Assembly: GCA_916720335.1 (NCBI GenBank)
Contig: CAKAQU010000048.1
Location: 1-11,676 of the forward strand
Direction: 5' to 3'
Origin: an uncultured Moraxella sp.
GTDB taxonomy: Bacteria; Pseudomonadota; Gammaproteobacteria; Pseudomonadales; Moraxellaceae
DNA length: 11,676 nucleotides
The position numbers and the translations under genes are program-made. The notes beneath the pieces are model-generated. The model was not told the origin of the DNA. It saw only the letters and a program-made list of their open reading frames with translations, and ran no database searches. Shown here one piece after another: positions 1 through 8,107 of the stretch. Within the stretch, counting starts at the first letter, position 1; each line of letters starts with the position of its first letter.

Positions 1-1087
1 TATCCATTTTAAACGGTAATCGACGATAATAATGTTGATAGCCATCCAAATCAAAACCTAAAAGCCCCATAGCTGATAAACTTGCGGTCATTTGCTCAGT
101 CGTTGCAAAGTCCAAATCGTATTCAAATGACAACAAAGTCGGATCGAATGTTTCATTGGATTTTAACAAATGATTGAATGCATAAATAAATTCTACTGGT
201 ATATCAGTTAATTTATCCAAAACATTTCCTTCACCGCTAAATCCGCGATAGTAATCTGGCGAAATTGCCAAAGTCATGCGCAAATGACCCATATATAATT
301 GCACTGCTAAACTTTCACCATCGTCAGCCTGATACAAACACATCACATCAATAAATGGCAACAACCCCTCAAGCAGTCTTAACCGCTCAATCCCGCCAAT
401 ACGAATACTATGTGGTTTGGCAATTGGGGATAATTGCAATCTTCCTGCAATGTAGCTGGCATACAAAACTGCTGTAGATTTACCTTTGGGTATTTGATTA
501 AAAAATTGTATGGTCTGCATTTTATTTAATTTAAATACTTCCTTCATGTCTGCCATATACAATTGTACACTTGTTAGACCCTTAAGCCAACGCTCAGGTA
601 ATTTCACCTTTTTTTCTACCACATCAGTTTTTTCAGTCTGGATACGAACCTCATTATCACCAACTGCAAGCAGCATCAATTCTTGCTTTTTAACTGCATT
701 TAAAGCATTAATCATTGGTTCGTTAAAATCAACATTGGTTGTACCACTGGCAATAAATTGACCATCCAAACCTTGTTCTAAAATATCCAATCGTGCATAG
801 ACACCATTACACGAAGAAAAACCTTCAAAACGCATTTTCTCCTTACCTGTAGTTACAATCGGGTCAAGTAAACGCACAGGGATCGGAGCAAAACTTGAAC
901 GCACCACCTTTGAAACTGTCATCAAACACTTAGCAGTTAAAGCAGAATCCACAATTTCACCTGTAAAAAAACAAGGAATATTCTGAATTTCTTCAATTTG
1001 GGTATGATGAGCCAAAACCAATTCATTCAAATTAGCTTTTTTATGGATATGGCTTACACTTTTATAAGCAAAATCAATGTCGTTCAT
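1..1087 (-). CDS. SWIM zinc-finger family protein, N-terminal part (runs off left edge)
   Basis: An open frame of 362 codons with no stop enters from the left edge and starts at the ATG at 1087; the purine-rich AGAGAAG lies just upstream as ribosome binding site. Seen: MNDIDFAYKSV at the start, KMRFEGFSSCNGVYARLD near residue 103, SGTTNVDFN, VVEKKVKLPERWLKG, SPDYYRGFSGEG near residue 290, and GFDLDGYQHYYRRLPF at the edge. From memory these match the conserved blocks of bacterial SWIM zinc-finger family proteins (relatives of E. coli YehQ). In that family the CxCx(n)CxH zinc finger lies after the last block seen here, so it should lie beyond position 1. The gene starts 76 bp after the WGR gene on the same strand, which suggests one operon. 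The role is unknown; homologues sit with MoxR AAA+ and VWA genes. Family assignment is from recalled motifs, not a search. Confidence 0.75.
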   Translation of the reverse strand, partial: MNDIDFAYKSVSHIHKKANLNELVLAHHTQIEEIQNIPCFFTGEIVDSALTAKCLMTVSKVVRSSFAPIPVRLLDPIVTTGKEKMRFEGFSSCNGVYARLDILEQGLDGQFIASGTTNVDFNEPMINALNAVKKQELMLLAVGDNEVRIQTEKTDVVEKKVKLPERWLKGLTSVQLYMADMKEVFKLNKMQTIQFFNQIPKGKSTAVLYASYIAGRLQLSPIAKPHSIRIGGIERLRLLEGLLPFIDVMCLYQADDGESLAVQLYMGHLRMTLAISPDYYRGFSGEGNVLDKLTDIPVEFIYAFNHLLKSNETFDPTLLSFEYDLDFATTEQMTASLSAMGLLGFDLDGYQHYYRRLPFKMD

Positions 1088-1163
1088 AACTTCTCTTTTT
1101 CTTTAAATAAAACCATTAAATAAAAATAATCAATAAATAATCAAACCAATTGACTATTTATAG

Positions 1164-4100
1164 TTATAGTTTTTTAATTTTTGCAATTATGCTTTTTAGA
1201 CCAGATGCTTGATTTAACAGAACATCCAAATTTGTTAAAACTTCTTTATTGGGTTTTTGGTTGTATTGACCTAAAAGTATATAATATAATTCTAACATTT
1301 TTTTAAATCCAATAGGCTGTTTTTCTTCAAATTTAACTTTAGATAAAATATCATCCAGTAATTGCAAAACAAAAGATGAATTAGTAGAACCGTATTGATT
1401 TAATAATGTAATACTTTCAATAAATCGACTAAACGGCGCAGAATTATTTTCTATCAGCGCTATAATATGCTTAGCAAAAACAGATATTTCTATTTTTTGC
1501 TGATCAATCAAAGATTGCAATCCATCAACAGCAATCAAACGTACATCTTTTTTAGAATGAAACAATAAATAGGCTAATATCATCAATGTGTATTGATTTA
1601 TTGGATGGCATTTCTCAATAAATGACTGCACCATAACAGTAAATGATTTGGCATTTTTCCCATCTAAAAACTCAAAAACACCATTTGCAAATACCTTATC
1701 AACATACAATGTATTTACTGGTGTTAAACTTTTTATAAAATTAAATTGATGACCAAAATTATCATAATATCCATCAAAAACACTGACATAGCTCCAGTGT
1801 CCGTTATATTGTTTCATGTAACATTGTCGACGATAGATATCTGTGGTTGATGCCAATCTAAAGTATTTTGGTATTTCACAAGCAATGGTATACCCAACCA
1901 CCATTTTTTTCCATTTTCTAACTTCATAACTATATTCATAGATTGGTTGCATACGATAATGTTCATCTTGTTTCGGCAAGACTTTATCGTATATTTTGCC
2001 ATCTTCATGAGAATAATCCAAATCAATCTGAGGATGATGGGTTAATGCTGCTGTTGCCCATAATCCACGCCAAGACTGCCAGTTATCCTGATTAATTTCA
2101 TTTATCTTATAAAGATTTTGGTCTTGATGATTATTTTGATGTTTGCCAAAATACTCTTTTAGTTTGGTGATAGAGTTATGGATAATATTTTCATCTTTGA
2201 TATGTACTTCATCAATCCATGATTGTGGCGGAATCGTTTCTGGAATTTTGTGTTTACCAAAATGACAATACAAAATTTCCTTTAAATAGCGATTATCTAA
2301 TTTTTCAATCAGCTCAAATAATAAATCATCCTCTTTTTGATTTTGATTTCTAGGTGTTCTTGCCAATGCAACCGATAAGTCTGTAAAATCAAAATTAATA
2401 TTTTTTTCTTGATATTCTAATAATCTATTAATTAAAATATCTGGTTTGATAAAACTTGGATAATGAGTTGGCAATGACAACAAAGTTACGCCTTTATTAT
2501 TTTTGTTTAAACGGTAAAATTGTCTTAGGATATTGGCAAACGCATAAATAATTTTATAAGTGGAATCATGATAATTATTAATCTTATTAGAATTAAACAT
2601 GCTATTTTTTACCACTAAAGCGTAAATAGCGGACATAAAAATATTATGAAAGTTACTTGATAAATACTCATCATCATATCTTTCTTGTTTTAAAACAGTT
2701 TCTATTTGTTGATACGCATCATCTGGAAACTGGTTTTGATAAGATAATATAAGCCAACTATTAATCAATCGTTCATATTCAATCGGTTGCTTATCATTTT
2801 TCAAACGACCTAACGAAAATAAGAGTTCATAAAAATCCTGATACAAAATACATTCGTTATTTTTATCAAAATAATCGATGGTATGGTCTTTGTATTCATA
2901 AACTATTTGTTTACTATTATCAAATTTTATTTTATCTTGACCGTCTAATAAAAATGCAATGATGTTTTTAGCATCTTGAGCAATATTATCCTGATAAATT
3001 GTAATTTTATCTATTACATCTTGATGGTTTTCTTTGTCCTTAAAATATGTTTTTATAATTTTTGCTGTACGTTCTTGTAACGATAAATCATCACCAATAA
3101 ATACATTAGGGAGTGATAATAGAATGTCTAATGTATATTTTTGTTTTTCTTTATCTTGTTTTAAAATATTTTGAGCAATCAATAAGATTGTTTTAATGGC
3201 AGTTTTATTATTAAAATTCATCAGTATCATATCAAAATAGCCGACAAAATCTGCCATATTAAAATCATCCAATTGATAAATTTCTTTAATTTGGCTTAAG
3301 GCAAAATTTACCACGGATTTATTTTCATGATTTAATAAATAAAATAAATTATCTTGTAAATAAATAAGCTCATCTTGACTTGGTTCTAATAATAAAAATA
3401 ATTTTTTAAAATAAGATTTTGCATTATCCTGCCAAAGGTTAGTTTGTATTTCTAAACATTTGGTTAACACCCAATTTCTATCCAAATTTTTATTTTCAAC
3501 TAAATGAATAAATATTTGATGAAAACCATCAACAAAATCTGAATTCTCAATATTTTTATTATTATAACTAAATTGCCAGTATATCCAGCTGCTGGAGTTT
3601 TGAATATTGGTTTCATATTCAAACAAGGAAGGTATCTCTCTATTTACTACAGTATCATCTTTTAAAATTAACTCAAATTTAACTTTGACTTTTTTATTTT
3701 GTTTATCAAGAATAAAATATTCTTTTTGGAGTGAGTTGGCAAAAGATTTTGCAAACAAAGAGGGTTGATAATTCATATATCCTTGATTTTCATAAAAGCG
3801 TAACTTTCGATAATCTACTTGCCATTCATTTTTTTCAAACAATAAAAACAATGCTTCAATACAGATTGGATTTAATTGTTTTAATAATTCTAAATTTTGA
3901 TTATCTTTTTTTGTAAAAAAATTACTGGTTAATATGTGGTAAATACAATCCCAACGGCTATTAACCTCATCACCAGATAGTAGTGCCAAACCCAAAAGTG
4001 CAATTATTATCCTTTGTCTTTCGCCACCACGGCTTCCCCAGCGGCTTCCCCATTTGGAGGTTTTTTCTTTTAATTCCTGCCAATCCAACCAATAATGACG

Positions 4101-4478
4101 CAATTTACTCAATTCTTTTTTTAGCCAAGTTTTATTATTTTCTTGGTACGTTTGTAAGAATGGCAATACTTTTTGATAATCGCCTTCTTGAATCAAAGCA
4201 TTTAATTCATCTAAAATCAATTTTTTTTGATTCTGTGACTCAGATGGCTGTTTAGATGGTATGACAGACACTTCGCCGTTTTCGATATAACCTTTGGCTT
4301 TTTTTGCTTTAATTAATTTTTCAGCGTCTTTTTTGCAACTTTGAGCATCTGTAAATTCTTTGGTTTTAGATTGTCCTTGTGTGCCGATTTTGCCATAAGT
4401 GACTGTATGTTGATTTTCATTAACAACAATCTGCCAAAATTTATCGGATTTTTCATCATGATATTCAAGATATGTCAT
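1164..4478 (-). CDS. WGR-domain, MolR/YehI-like large helical-repeat protein
   Basis: A 1104-residue protein. Residues 2-65 form a WGR domain: FWQIVVNENQHTVTYGKIG, with YGKIGTQGQ at 28-36 in the place of the usual W-G-R-x-G-xx-G-Q, followed by the helix rich in Lys (DAEKLIKAKKAKGY). A Trp/Arg/Gly-rich stretch, SKWGSRWGSRGGER, lies at about 141-153. The middle (about 180-800) is hydrophilic, Asn- and Lys-rich and looks all-helical. A better conserved tail from about 803 (WRGLWATAALTHHPQID, GYTIACEIPKYFRLAS) ends in HEAT-like helices; it resembles the DUF4132/DUF6493 type of tail. There is no signal peptide or membrane segment, so it should be cytoplasmic. The ATG at 4478 is preferred over a TTG four codons upstream (4490), because TGGAA sits 7 bases before the ATG and overlaps the TTG. 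The DNA is much poorer in G+C than its neighbours. WGR domains occur in PARP-like and MolR proteins and can bind nucleic acid in some. The function here is not known. Confidence 0.8.
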   Translation of the reverse strand: MTYLEYHDEKSDKFWQIVVNENQHTVTYGKIGTQGQSKTKEFTDAQSCKKDAEKLIKAKKAKGYIENGEVSVIPSKQPSESQNQKKLILDELNALIQEGDYQKVLPFLQTYQENNKTWLKKELSKLRHYWLDWQELKEKTSKWGSRWGSRGGERQRIIIALLGLALLSGDEVNSRWDCIYHILTSNFFTKKDNQNLELLKQLNPICIEALFLLFEKNEWQVDYRKLRFYENQGYMNYQPSLFAKSFANSLQKEYFILDKQNKKVKVKFELILKDDTVVNREIPSLFEYETNIQNSSSWIYWQFSYNNKNIENSDFVDGFHQIFIHLVENKNLDRNWVLTKCLEIQTNLWQDNAKSYFKKLFLLLEPSQDELIYLQDNLFYLLNHENKSVVNFALSQIKEIYQLDDFNMADFVGYFDMILMNFNNKTAIKTILLIAQNILKQDKEKQKYTLDILLSLPNVFIGDDLSLQERTAKIIKTYFKDKENHQDVIDKITIYQDNIAQDAKNIIAFLLDGQDKIKFDNSKQIVYEYKDHTIDYFDKNNECILYQDFYELLFSLGRLKNDKQPIEYERLINSWLILSYQNQFPDDAYQQIETVLKQERYDDEYLSSNFHNIFMSAIYALVVKNSMFNSNKINNYHDSTYKIIYAFANILRQFYRLNKNNKGVTLLSLPTHYPSFIKPDILINRLLEYQEKNINFDFTDLSVALARTPRNQNQKEDDLLFELIEKLDNRYLKEILYCHFGKHKIPETIPPQSWIDEVHIKDENIIHNSITKLKEYFGKHQNNHQDQNLYKINEINQDNWQSWRGLWATAALTHHPQIDLDYSHEDGKIYDKVLPKQDEHYRMQPIYEYSYEVRKWKKMVVGYTIACEIPKYFRLASTTDIYRRQCYMKQYNGHWSYVSVFDGYYDNFGHQFNFIKSLTPVNTLYVDKVFANGVFEFLDGKNAKSFTVMVQSFIEKCHPINQYTLMILAYLLFHSKKDVRLIAVDGLQSLIDQQKIEISVFAKHIIALIENNSAPFSRFIESITLLNQYGSTNSSFVLQLLDDILSKVKFEEKQPIGFKKMLELYYILLGQYNQKPNKEVLTNLDVLLNQASGLKSIIAKIKKL

Positions 4479-4490
4479 AGGTATTTCCAA
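4479..4490 (-). promoter_or_regulatory. Ribosome binding site deciding the WGR gene start
   Basis: Read on the minus strand this is TTGGAAATACCT directly before the ATG at 4478. GGA is the only Shine-Dalgarno-like core and is well spaced for that ATG. A start at the TTG would use the same bases as codons and leave only AT-rich sequence upstream. Confidence 0.5.
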
Positions 4491-4626
4491 AAAATAAATA
4501 AAAGTTCTTTATAAAATCAATAGGTTAAAAACTTATACGATGATAAACCCATTTAAAATTAACGTCAAGACAGTTTGGGGCGTTTTATCTGTATTTTTAT
4601 CTATTTCTTTTGTATTCAATTTCTTT

Positions 4627-4632
4627 TATACT
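4627..4632 (+). promoter_or_regulatory. Candidate -10 element for hemF
   Basis: TATACT matches five of six consensus bases and lies 30 bp before the hemF ATG. No good -35 hexamer is found 16-18 bp upstream (the region reads TTTCTT), so this is a weak call. The 184 bp between the divergent WGR and hemF start codons must hold promoters for both; I see no convincing operator in it. Confidence 0.3.
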
Positions 4633-4662
4633 ACAAAATCAATCATTAAATAGCGTTGCGAT

Positions 4663-5622
4663 ATGACCGATTATTCTAAAAAAATCCAAGAAGTTCGTAA
4701 GTTTTTGCTTATTTTGCAAGATAATATTTGTCGCGCCTTAGAAGAACAAGAGCTCAAGGGCGACATTGATGGCAGCAGTGAAGAAAAATTTACTGCTGAT
4801 ATTTGGGAACGAAATGAAGGCGGCGGAGGTCGTTCATGTGTCATGTCGGGAGGGCGGGTGATTGAAAAAGCAGGGGTTATGTTTAGTCATATTCACATCA
4901 ATCAAATGCCAGGTGCTGCCACCCAAAGATATCCAGAACTTGTGGGCAAAAAAGCTGAAGCCTTGGGACTGTCTTTGGTAGTACACCCTAAAAACCCCAA
5001 TGTTCCAACCAGTCACGCTAACATTCGTTTATTTGTAGCGCACGCTGATAACAACCCTGTTTGGTGGTTTGGAGGCGGATTTGATTTGACGCCTTTTTAT
5101 CCAACAATTGAAGATTGCGTGCATTGGCACAAAGTTTGCCATGATTTATGTCAACCATTTGGTGATGATGTTTATCCAAAATACAAAGCTTGGTGTGATG
5201 ATTATTTTTATCTCAAACACCGCTGTGAAGCTCGAGGTGTAGGTGGGCTGTTCTTTGATGATGTTAACACTCAAAACACAGGTTGGGATTTTGAACGTTG
5301 TTTTGACTTTATTAAAGCGGTTGGCTCTGGTTATCTTGATGGCATTTTACCTATTTTTAACAAACGCAAACATATGCCCTATACCCAAAAACAAAGAGAA
5401 TTTCAGCTATATCGCCGAGGTCGTTATGTGGAATTTAATTTAATTTATGACCGTGGCACATTGTTTGGTTTACAATCAGGCGGACGTACCGAATCCATCT
5501 TGGTCAGCATGCCGCCTTGTGCCAGCTGGTCTTATTGCTACGAGCCGGAAGTTGGCAGTGCTGAATTTGAATTAACTGATTTTTATCTAAAACCCAAAGA
5601 CTGGTTAAATATTAACCAATGA
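4663..5622 (+). CDS. hemF: Oxygen-dependent coproporphyrinogen III oxidase HemF
   Basis: A 319-residue protein that oxidatively decarboxylates two propionates of coproporphyrinogen III to give protoporphyrinogen IX, with O2 as acceptor; a cytoplasmic step of haem synthesis. The whole length matches E. coli HemF (299 residues): GGGGRSCVMSGG at 53-64, FSHIHINQMPGAA, HPKNPNVPTSHANIR at 108-122, PVWWFGGGFDLTPFYP at 132-147, and the family signature from KAWC (175) to FFDD (200) with KHR and ARGVGG between. The tail has FGLQSGGRTESILVSMPP. His108, His118, His156 and His186 align with the E. coli metal-site histidines 96, 106, 145 and 175. The N-terminus has about ten extra residues (about 30-45). 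The ATG at 4663 aligns with the E. coli start although its Shine-Dalgarno sequence is poor. No clear terminator follows. Confidence 0.97.
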   Translation: MTDYSKKIQEVRKFLLILQDNICRALEEQELKGDIDGSSEEKFTADIWERNEGGGGRSCVMSGGRVIEKAGVMFSHIHINQMPGAATQRYPELVGKKAEALGLSLVVHPKNPNVPTSHANIRLFVAHADNNPVWWFGGGFDLTPFYPTIEDCVHWHKVCHDLCQPFGDDVYPKYKAWCDDYFYLKHRCEARGVGGLFFDDVNTQNTGWDFERCFDFIKAVGSGYLDGILPIFNKRKHMPYTQKQREFQLYRRGRYVEFNLIYDRGTLFGLQSGGRTESILVSMPPCASWSYCYEPEVGSAEFELTDFYLKPKDWLNINQ

Positions 5623-5661
5623 TTTAAGAATTGTGATAATTTGTAAAGTTTCAGTAATATT

Positions 5662-5674
5662 ATGCAAATTGCAT
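5662..5674. promoter_or_regulatory. Hyphenated palindrome upstream of the cytochrome gene
   Basis: ATGCAA-A-TTGCAT is a perfect inverted repeat of 6-bp arms with a one-base centre. It lies 95 bp before the cytochrome start. Its right half (TTGCAT) could also serve as a -35 element, with TATGTT at 5693-5698 as -10 after an 18-bp spacer. It could be an operator overlapping the promoter; no regulator can be named from the sequence. Confidence 0.35.
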
Positions 5675-5769
5675 TGAGTCTATAAAGTCGCTTATGTTAT
5701 AGTTGTCAGCTTAGTTTGTAATAAACCAATTCTAACAAATAGCCAAGCCTTGATATCTGGAAAATAGCC

Positions 5770-6216
5770 ATGACTTCTTTAAAGCAAACTGCACTTATTG
5801 TCTTAACCACCATCCTTTTAACTGCCTGTAATGGTGGTGGGAACTCCAACAGCCCTGATGTAAAAGCCCGACAAGACCTAATGCAAGATTGGCGCAGTGC
5901 CAGTGATATCATGAAAGGTATGATGGAAAACCCAGCATCGTTTGACCCAGCTACCTTTAAAGAACAAGCGTACTTTATTCATGAAAGCAATCAAAAAATG
6001 TGGACACATTTTGCTGATGCTAACGCCAAGGGCAAAGGGCAGGATGCAATTTGGACAGACGCAGCTGGTTTTAAAGCCAAACAAGATGAATTTGTTACTG
6101 CCACTACCAATCTTATTTTGGCTGCTGATTCAGCAAAAACTGCTGCCGATGTCGAGCAAGCTTTTGGAAAAATGACAGAAAGCTGTGGCGGTTGTCACAA
6201 AGCTTATAAAAAATAA
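5770..6216 (+). CDS. Lipoprotein class II cytochrome c (c'/c556 family)
   Basis: A 148-residue precursor. Residues 1-19 form a lipoprotein signal peptide, with lipobox LTAC and Cys20 as the lipidated residue, then a Gly/Asn/Ser linker. The mature part is a four-helix class II cytochrome c with haem motif CGGCH at 139-143 near the C-terminus (Cys139, Cys142, proximal ligand His143). IWTDAAGFKAKQDEF and ESCGGCHKAYKK match the Alcaligenes cytochrome c' pattern. The distal position, four residues after Arg34, is Met38 (ARQDLMQDW) where c' proteins usually have Leu or another non-ligand; this matches the Met ligand of c556 (KLMKD). It may therefore be a six-coordinate electron carrier rather than a five-coordinate, NO-binding c'. 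The lipid anchor would hold it to a periplasm-facing membrane surface, as in neisserial cytochrome c'. GGA lies about 9 bases before the ATG. It is followed by a strong terminator. Confidence 0.9.
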   Translation: MTSLKQTALIVLTTILLTACNGGGNSNSPDVKARQDLMQDWRSASDIMKGMMENPASFDPATFKEQAYFIHESNQKMWTHFADANAKGKGQDAIWTDAAGFKAKQDEFVTATTNLILAADSAKTAADVEQAFGKMTESCGGCHKAYKK

Positions 6217-6228
6217 GCATCACTTAGT

Positions 6229-6259
6229 AAAATCCCCTTTTAGCAACAAAGGGGATTTT
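6229..6259. terminator. Bidirectional intrinsic terminator between the cytochrome gene and thiC
   Basis: A 12-bp perfect stem, AAAATCCCCTTT and AAAGGGGATTTT, encloses a 7-base loop (TAGCAAC). On the plus strand it is followed by TTTATTTTT-like sequence and lies 12 bp after the cytochrome stop. On the minus strand the same stem ends in TTTT and lies 9 bp after the thiC stop, so it can end both converging transcripts. Confidence 0.9.
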
Positions 6260-6268
6260 TATTTTTAA

Positions 6269-8104
6269 TTAAATTTCGTGATACAGTTTTGCTCCTGTTT
6301 GTTGATAGGTTTGTTTCATTTGCTCCAAACCTTCGGCATATTCTCTAACATTTTGAGTAATTTTCATAGAGCAAAATTTTGGACCACACATTGAGCAAAA
6401 ATGAGCGGATTTATGAGCTTGTTTTGGCATGGTTTCATCATGCATACTGCGTGCTGTATCTGGGTCAAGTGATAAATTAAATTGGTCTTCCCAGCGAAAT
6501 TCAAAACGGGCTTTGGATAAAGCATTATCCCTTACTTGCGCTGCTGGATGTCCTTTGGCAAGGTCGGCGGCGTGAGCAGCTATTTTATAAGTAATAATAC
6601 CGTCTTTAACATCTTTTTTATTAGGTAATCCCAAATGTTCTTTTGGAGTAACATAACACAACATCGCCGTTCCATACCAGCCAATCATCGCCGCACCAAT
6701 TGCTGATGTAATATGGTCATAACCTGGGGCAATATCCGTAGTTAAAGGTCCTAAGGTATAAAATGGCGCTTCATGGCAAACTTCCAGCTGCAAATCCATA
6801 TTTTCTTTAATCATATGCATAGGCACATGCCCAGGTCCTTCAATCATTACTTGCACATCGTGCTGCCATGCTCGTTTGGTCAATTCACCCAACGTTCGTA
6901 GTTCACTAAATTGAGCTTCATCATTAGCATCTTGAATACAGCCTGGACGCAGACCATCGCCCAAACTAAAAGACACATCATAAGCTTTCATAATTTCACA
7001 AATTTCATCAAAATGAGTGTATAAAAAGTTTTCTTGATGATGAGCCAGACACCACTGTGCCATAATCGAACCGCCCCGAGAAACAATCCCTGTTAAACGA
7101 TTTGCTGTTAATGGCACATAACGAAGCAGCACGCCTGCATGAATTGTAAAATAATCGACGCCTTGTTCAGCTTGCTCAATCAATGTATCTTTAAAAATTT
7201 CCCAAGTAAGGTTTTCAGCGATACCATCTACTTTTTCTAGCGCTTGATAAATTGGCACCGTACCAATCGGCACAGGTGAGTTACGAATAATCCATTCGCG
7301 AGTTTCATGAATATTTTTACCCGTAGACAAATCCATAATGGTATCTGCTCCCCATCGGGTCGCCCATGTCATTTTTGCAACTTCTTCATCAATGCTTGAA
7401 CCTAATGCTGAATTACCAATATTGGCGTTAATTTTTACCAAAAAATTACGCCCGATAATCATTGGTTCAGATTCTGGGTGATTGATGTTAGCAGGAATAA
7501 TTGCTCGTCCTGCAGCAATTTCTTGACGAACAAATTCTGGGGTAATCTCAAAAAGATTTTTTGCGCCAAAATTCTGTCCTTTGTGCTGACGCATATCCAC
7601 GCCTTCAGCTTGACGCTGATTTTCACGAATTGCCACATATTCCATTTCAGGAGTAATGATTCCTCGTTTGGCATAATGCATTTGAGTAATGTTCTTACCA
7701 GTCTTAGCACGCTTGGGCTTGGTAATATGAGCAAAACGCAAATCTTGTGTTAAAATATCATTAAGACGCTGTCTACCAAATTCAGAAGTCAGCGCTGGCA
7801 GTTCTTCGGTATCGCCTCGTTCATCAATCCAACGCTCTCTAAGTCGTGGCAAACCTTTATTTAAATCAATTTCCACATTAGGGTCAGTATACACCCCTGA
7901 CGTATCATAAACTAAAATAGATGGATTGGCTTCAGCTTCCGTTTTGGTTTGAGTATCTGTTAAATCAATTTGGCGAAAAGGTACTTGAATATCAGTTCTT
8001 GAGCCTTCTACATAAACTTTTTTTGATGCAGGCAAAATGCGAGTTAAATCTTTGGCATCTTGTTCGTGTTTGTCGTTTTGAGTTGATAGATTTGTTTGAT
8101 TCAT
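6269..8104 (-). CDS. thiC: Phosphomethylpyrimidine synthase ThiC
   Basis: A 611-residue enzyme that converts 5-aminoimidazole ribotide to hydroxymethylpyrimidine phosphate with S-adenosylmethionine, the pyrimidine branch of thiamine synthesis; cytoplasmic. It matches ThiC along its length: VYDTSGVYTDPNVEIDLNKG, WIDERGDTEEL, NIGNSALGSSIDEEV, GADTIMDLSTG, RNSPVPIGTVPIYQ, SRGGSIMAQWC, SLGDGLRPG, EGPGHVPMHMI, PLTTDIAPGYDHITSAIG and HPAAQ. The C-terminal cluster motif CSMCGPKFC (Cys570, Cys573, Cys578) is the CxxCxxxxC that binds the 4Fe-4S cluster of this non-canonical radical SAM enzyme. Starts are tandem ATGs at 8107 and 8104; AAGGG upstream spaces better for 8104. Longer in-frame starts at 8122 (ATG) and 8164 (TTG) lack a ribosome binding site and lie inside the leader. 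It carries a TPP riboswitch and its own promoter, and converges on the cytochrome gene. Confidence 0.97.
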   Translation of the reverse strand: MNQTNLSTQNDKHEQDAKDLTRILPASKKVYVEGSRTDIQVPFRQIDLTDTQTKTEAEANPSILVYDTSGVYTDPNVEIDLNKGLPRLRERWIDERGDTEELPALTSEFGRQRLNDILTQDLRFAHITKPKRAKTGKNITQMHYAKRGIITPEMEYVAIRENQRQAEGVDMRQHKGQNFGAKNLFEITPEFVRQEIAAGRAIIPANINHPESEPMIIGRNFLVKINANIGNSALGSSIDEEVAKMTWATRWGADTIMDLSTGKNIHETREWIIRNSPVPIGTVPIYQALEKVDGIAENLTWEIFKDTLIEQAEQGVDYFTIHAGVLLRYVPLTANRLTGIVSRGGSIMAQWCLAHHQENFLYTHFDEICEIMKAYDVSFSLGDGLRPGCIQDANDEAQFSELRTLGELTKRAWQHDVQVMIEGPGHVPMHMIKENMDLQLEVCHEAPFYTLGPLTTDIAPGYDHITSAIGAAMIGWYGTAMLCYVTPKEHLGLPNKKDVKDGIITYKIAAHAADLAKGHPAAQVRDNALSKARFEFRWEDQFNLSLDPDTARSMHDETMPKQAHKSAHFCSMCGPKFCSMKITQNVREYAEGLEQMKQTYQQTGAKLYHEI

Positions 8105-8107
8105 CAT

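Noticed and set aside
510..761. Plus-strand open frame of 83 codons
   Set aside because: It lies wholly opposite the SWIM-family coding sequence, whose protein matches a family; the plus-strand product has no recognisable features.
1153..1164. Inverted repeat ACTAT-TT-ATAGT after the WGR gene stop
   Set aside because: The two-base centre cannot form a good RNA loop and no T-run follows on the minus strand; not a terminator.
3983..4255. Plus-strand open frame of 90 codons inside the WGR gene
   Set aside because: Antisense shadow of the AT-rich WGR gene; no ribosome site and no family resemblance.
4561..4584. Possible hairpin AACGTC...GGCGTT upstream of hemF as terminator or operator
   Set aside because: Short stem with a G-T pair and a 12-base loop, no U-tract directly after, and no plus-strand gene upstream to terminate.
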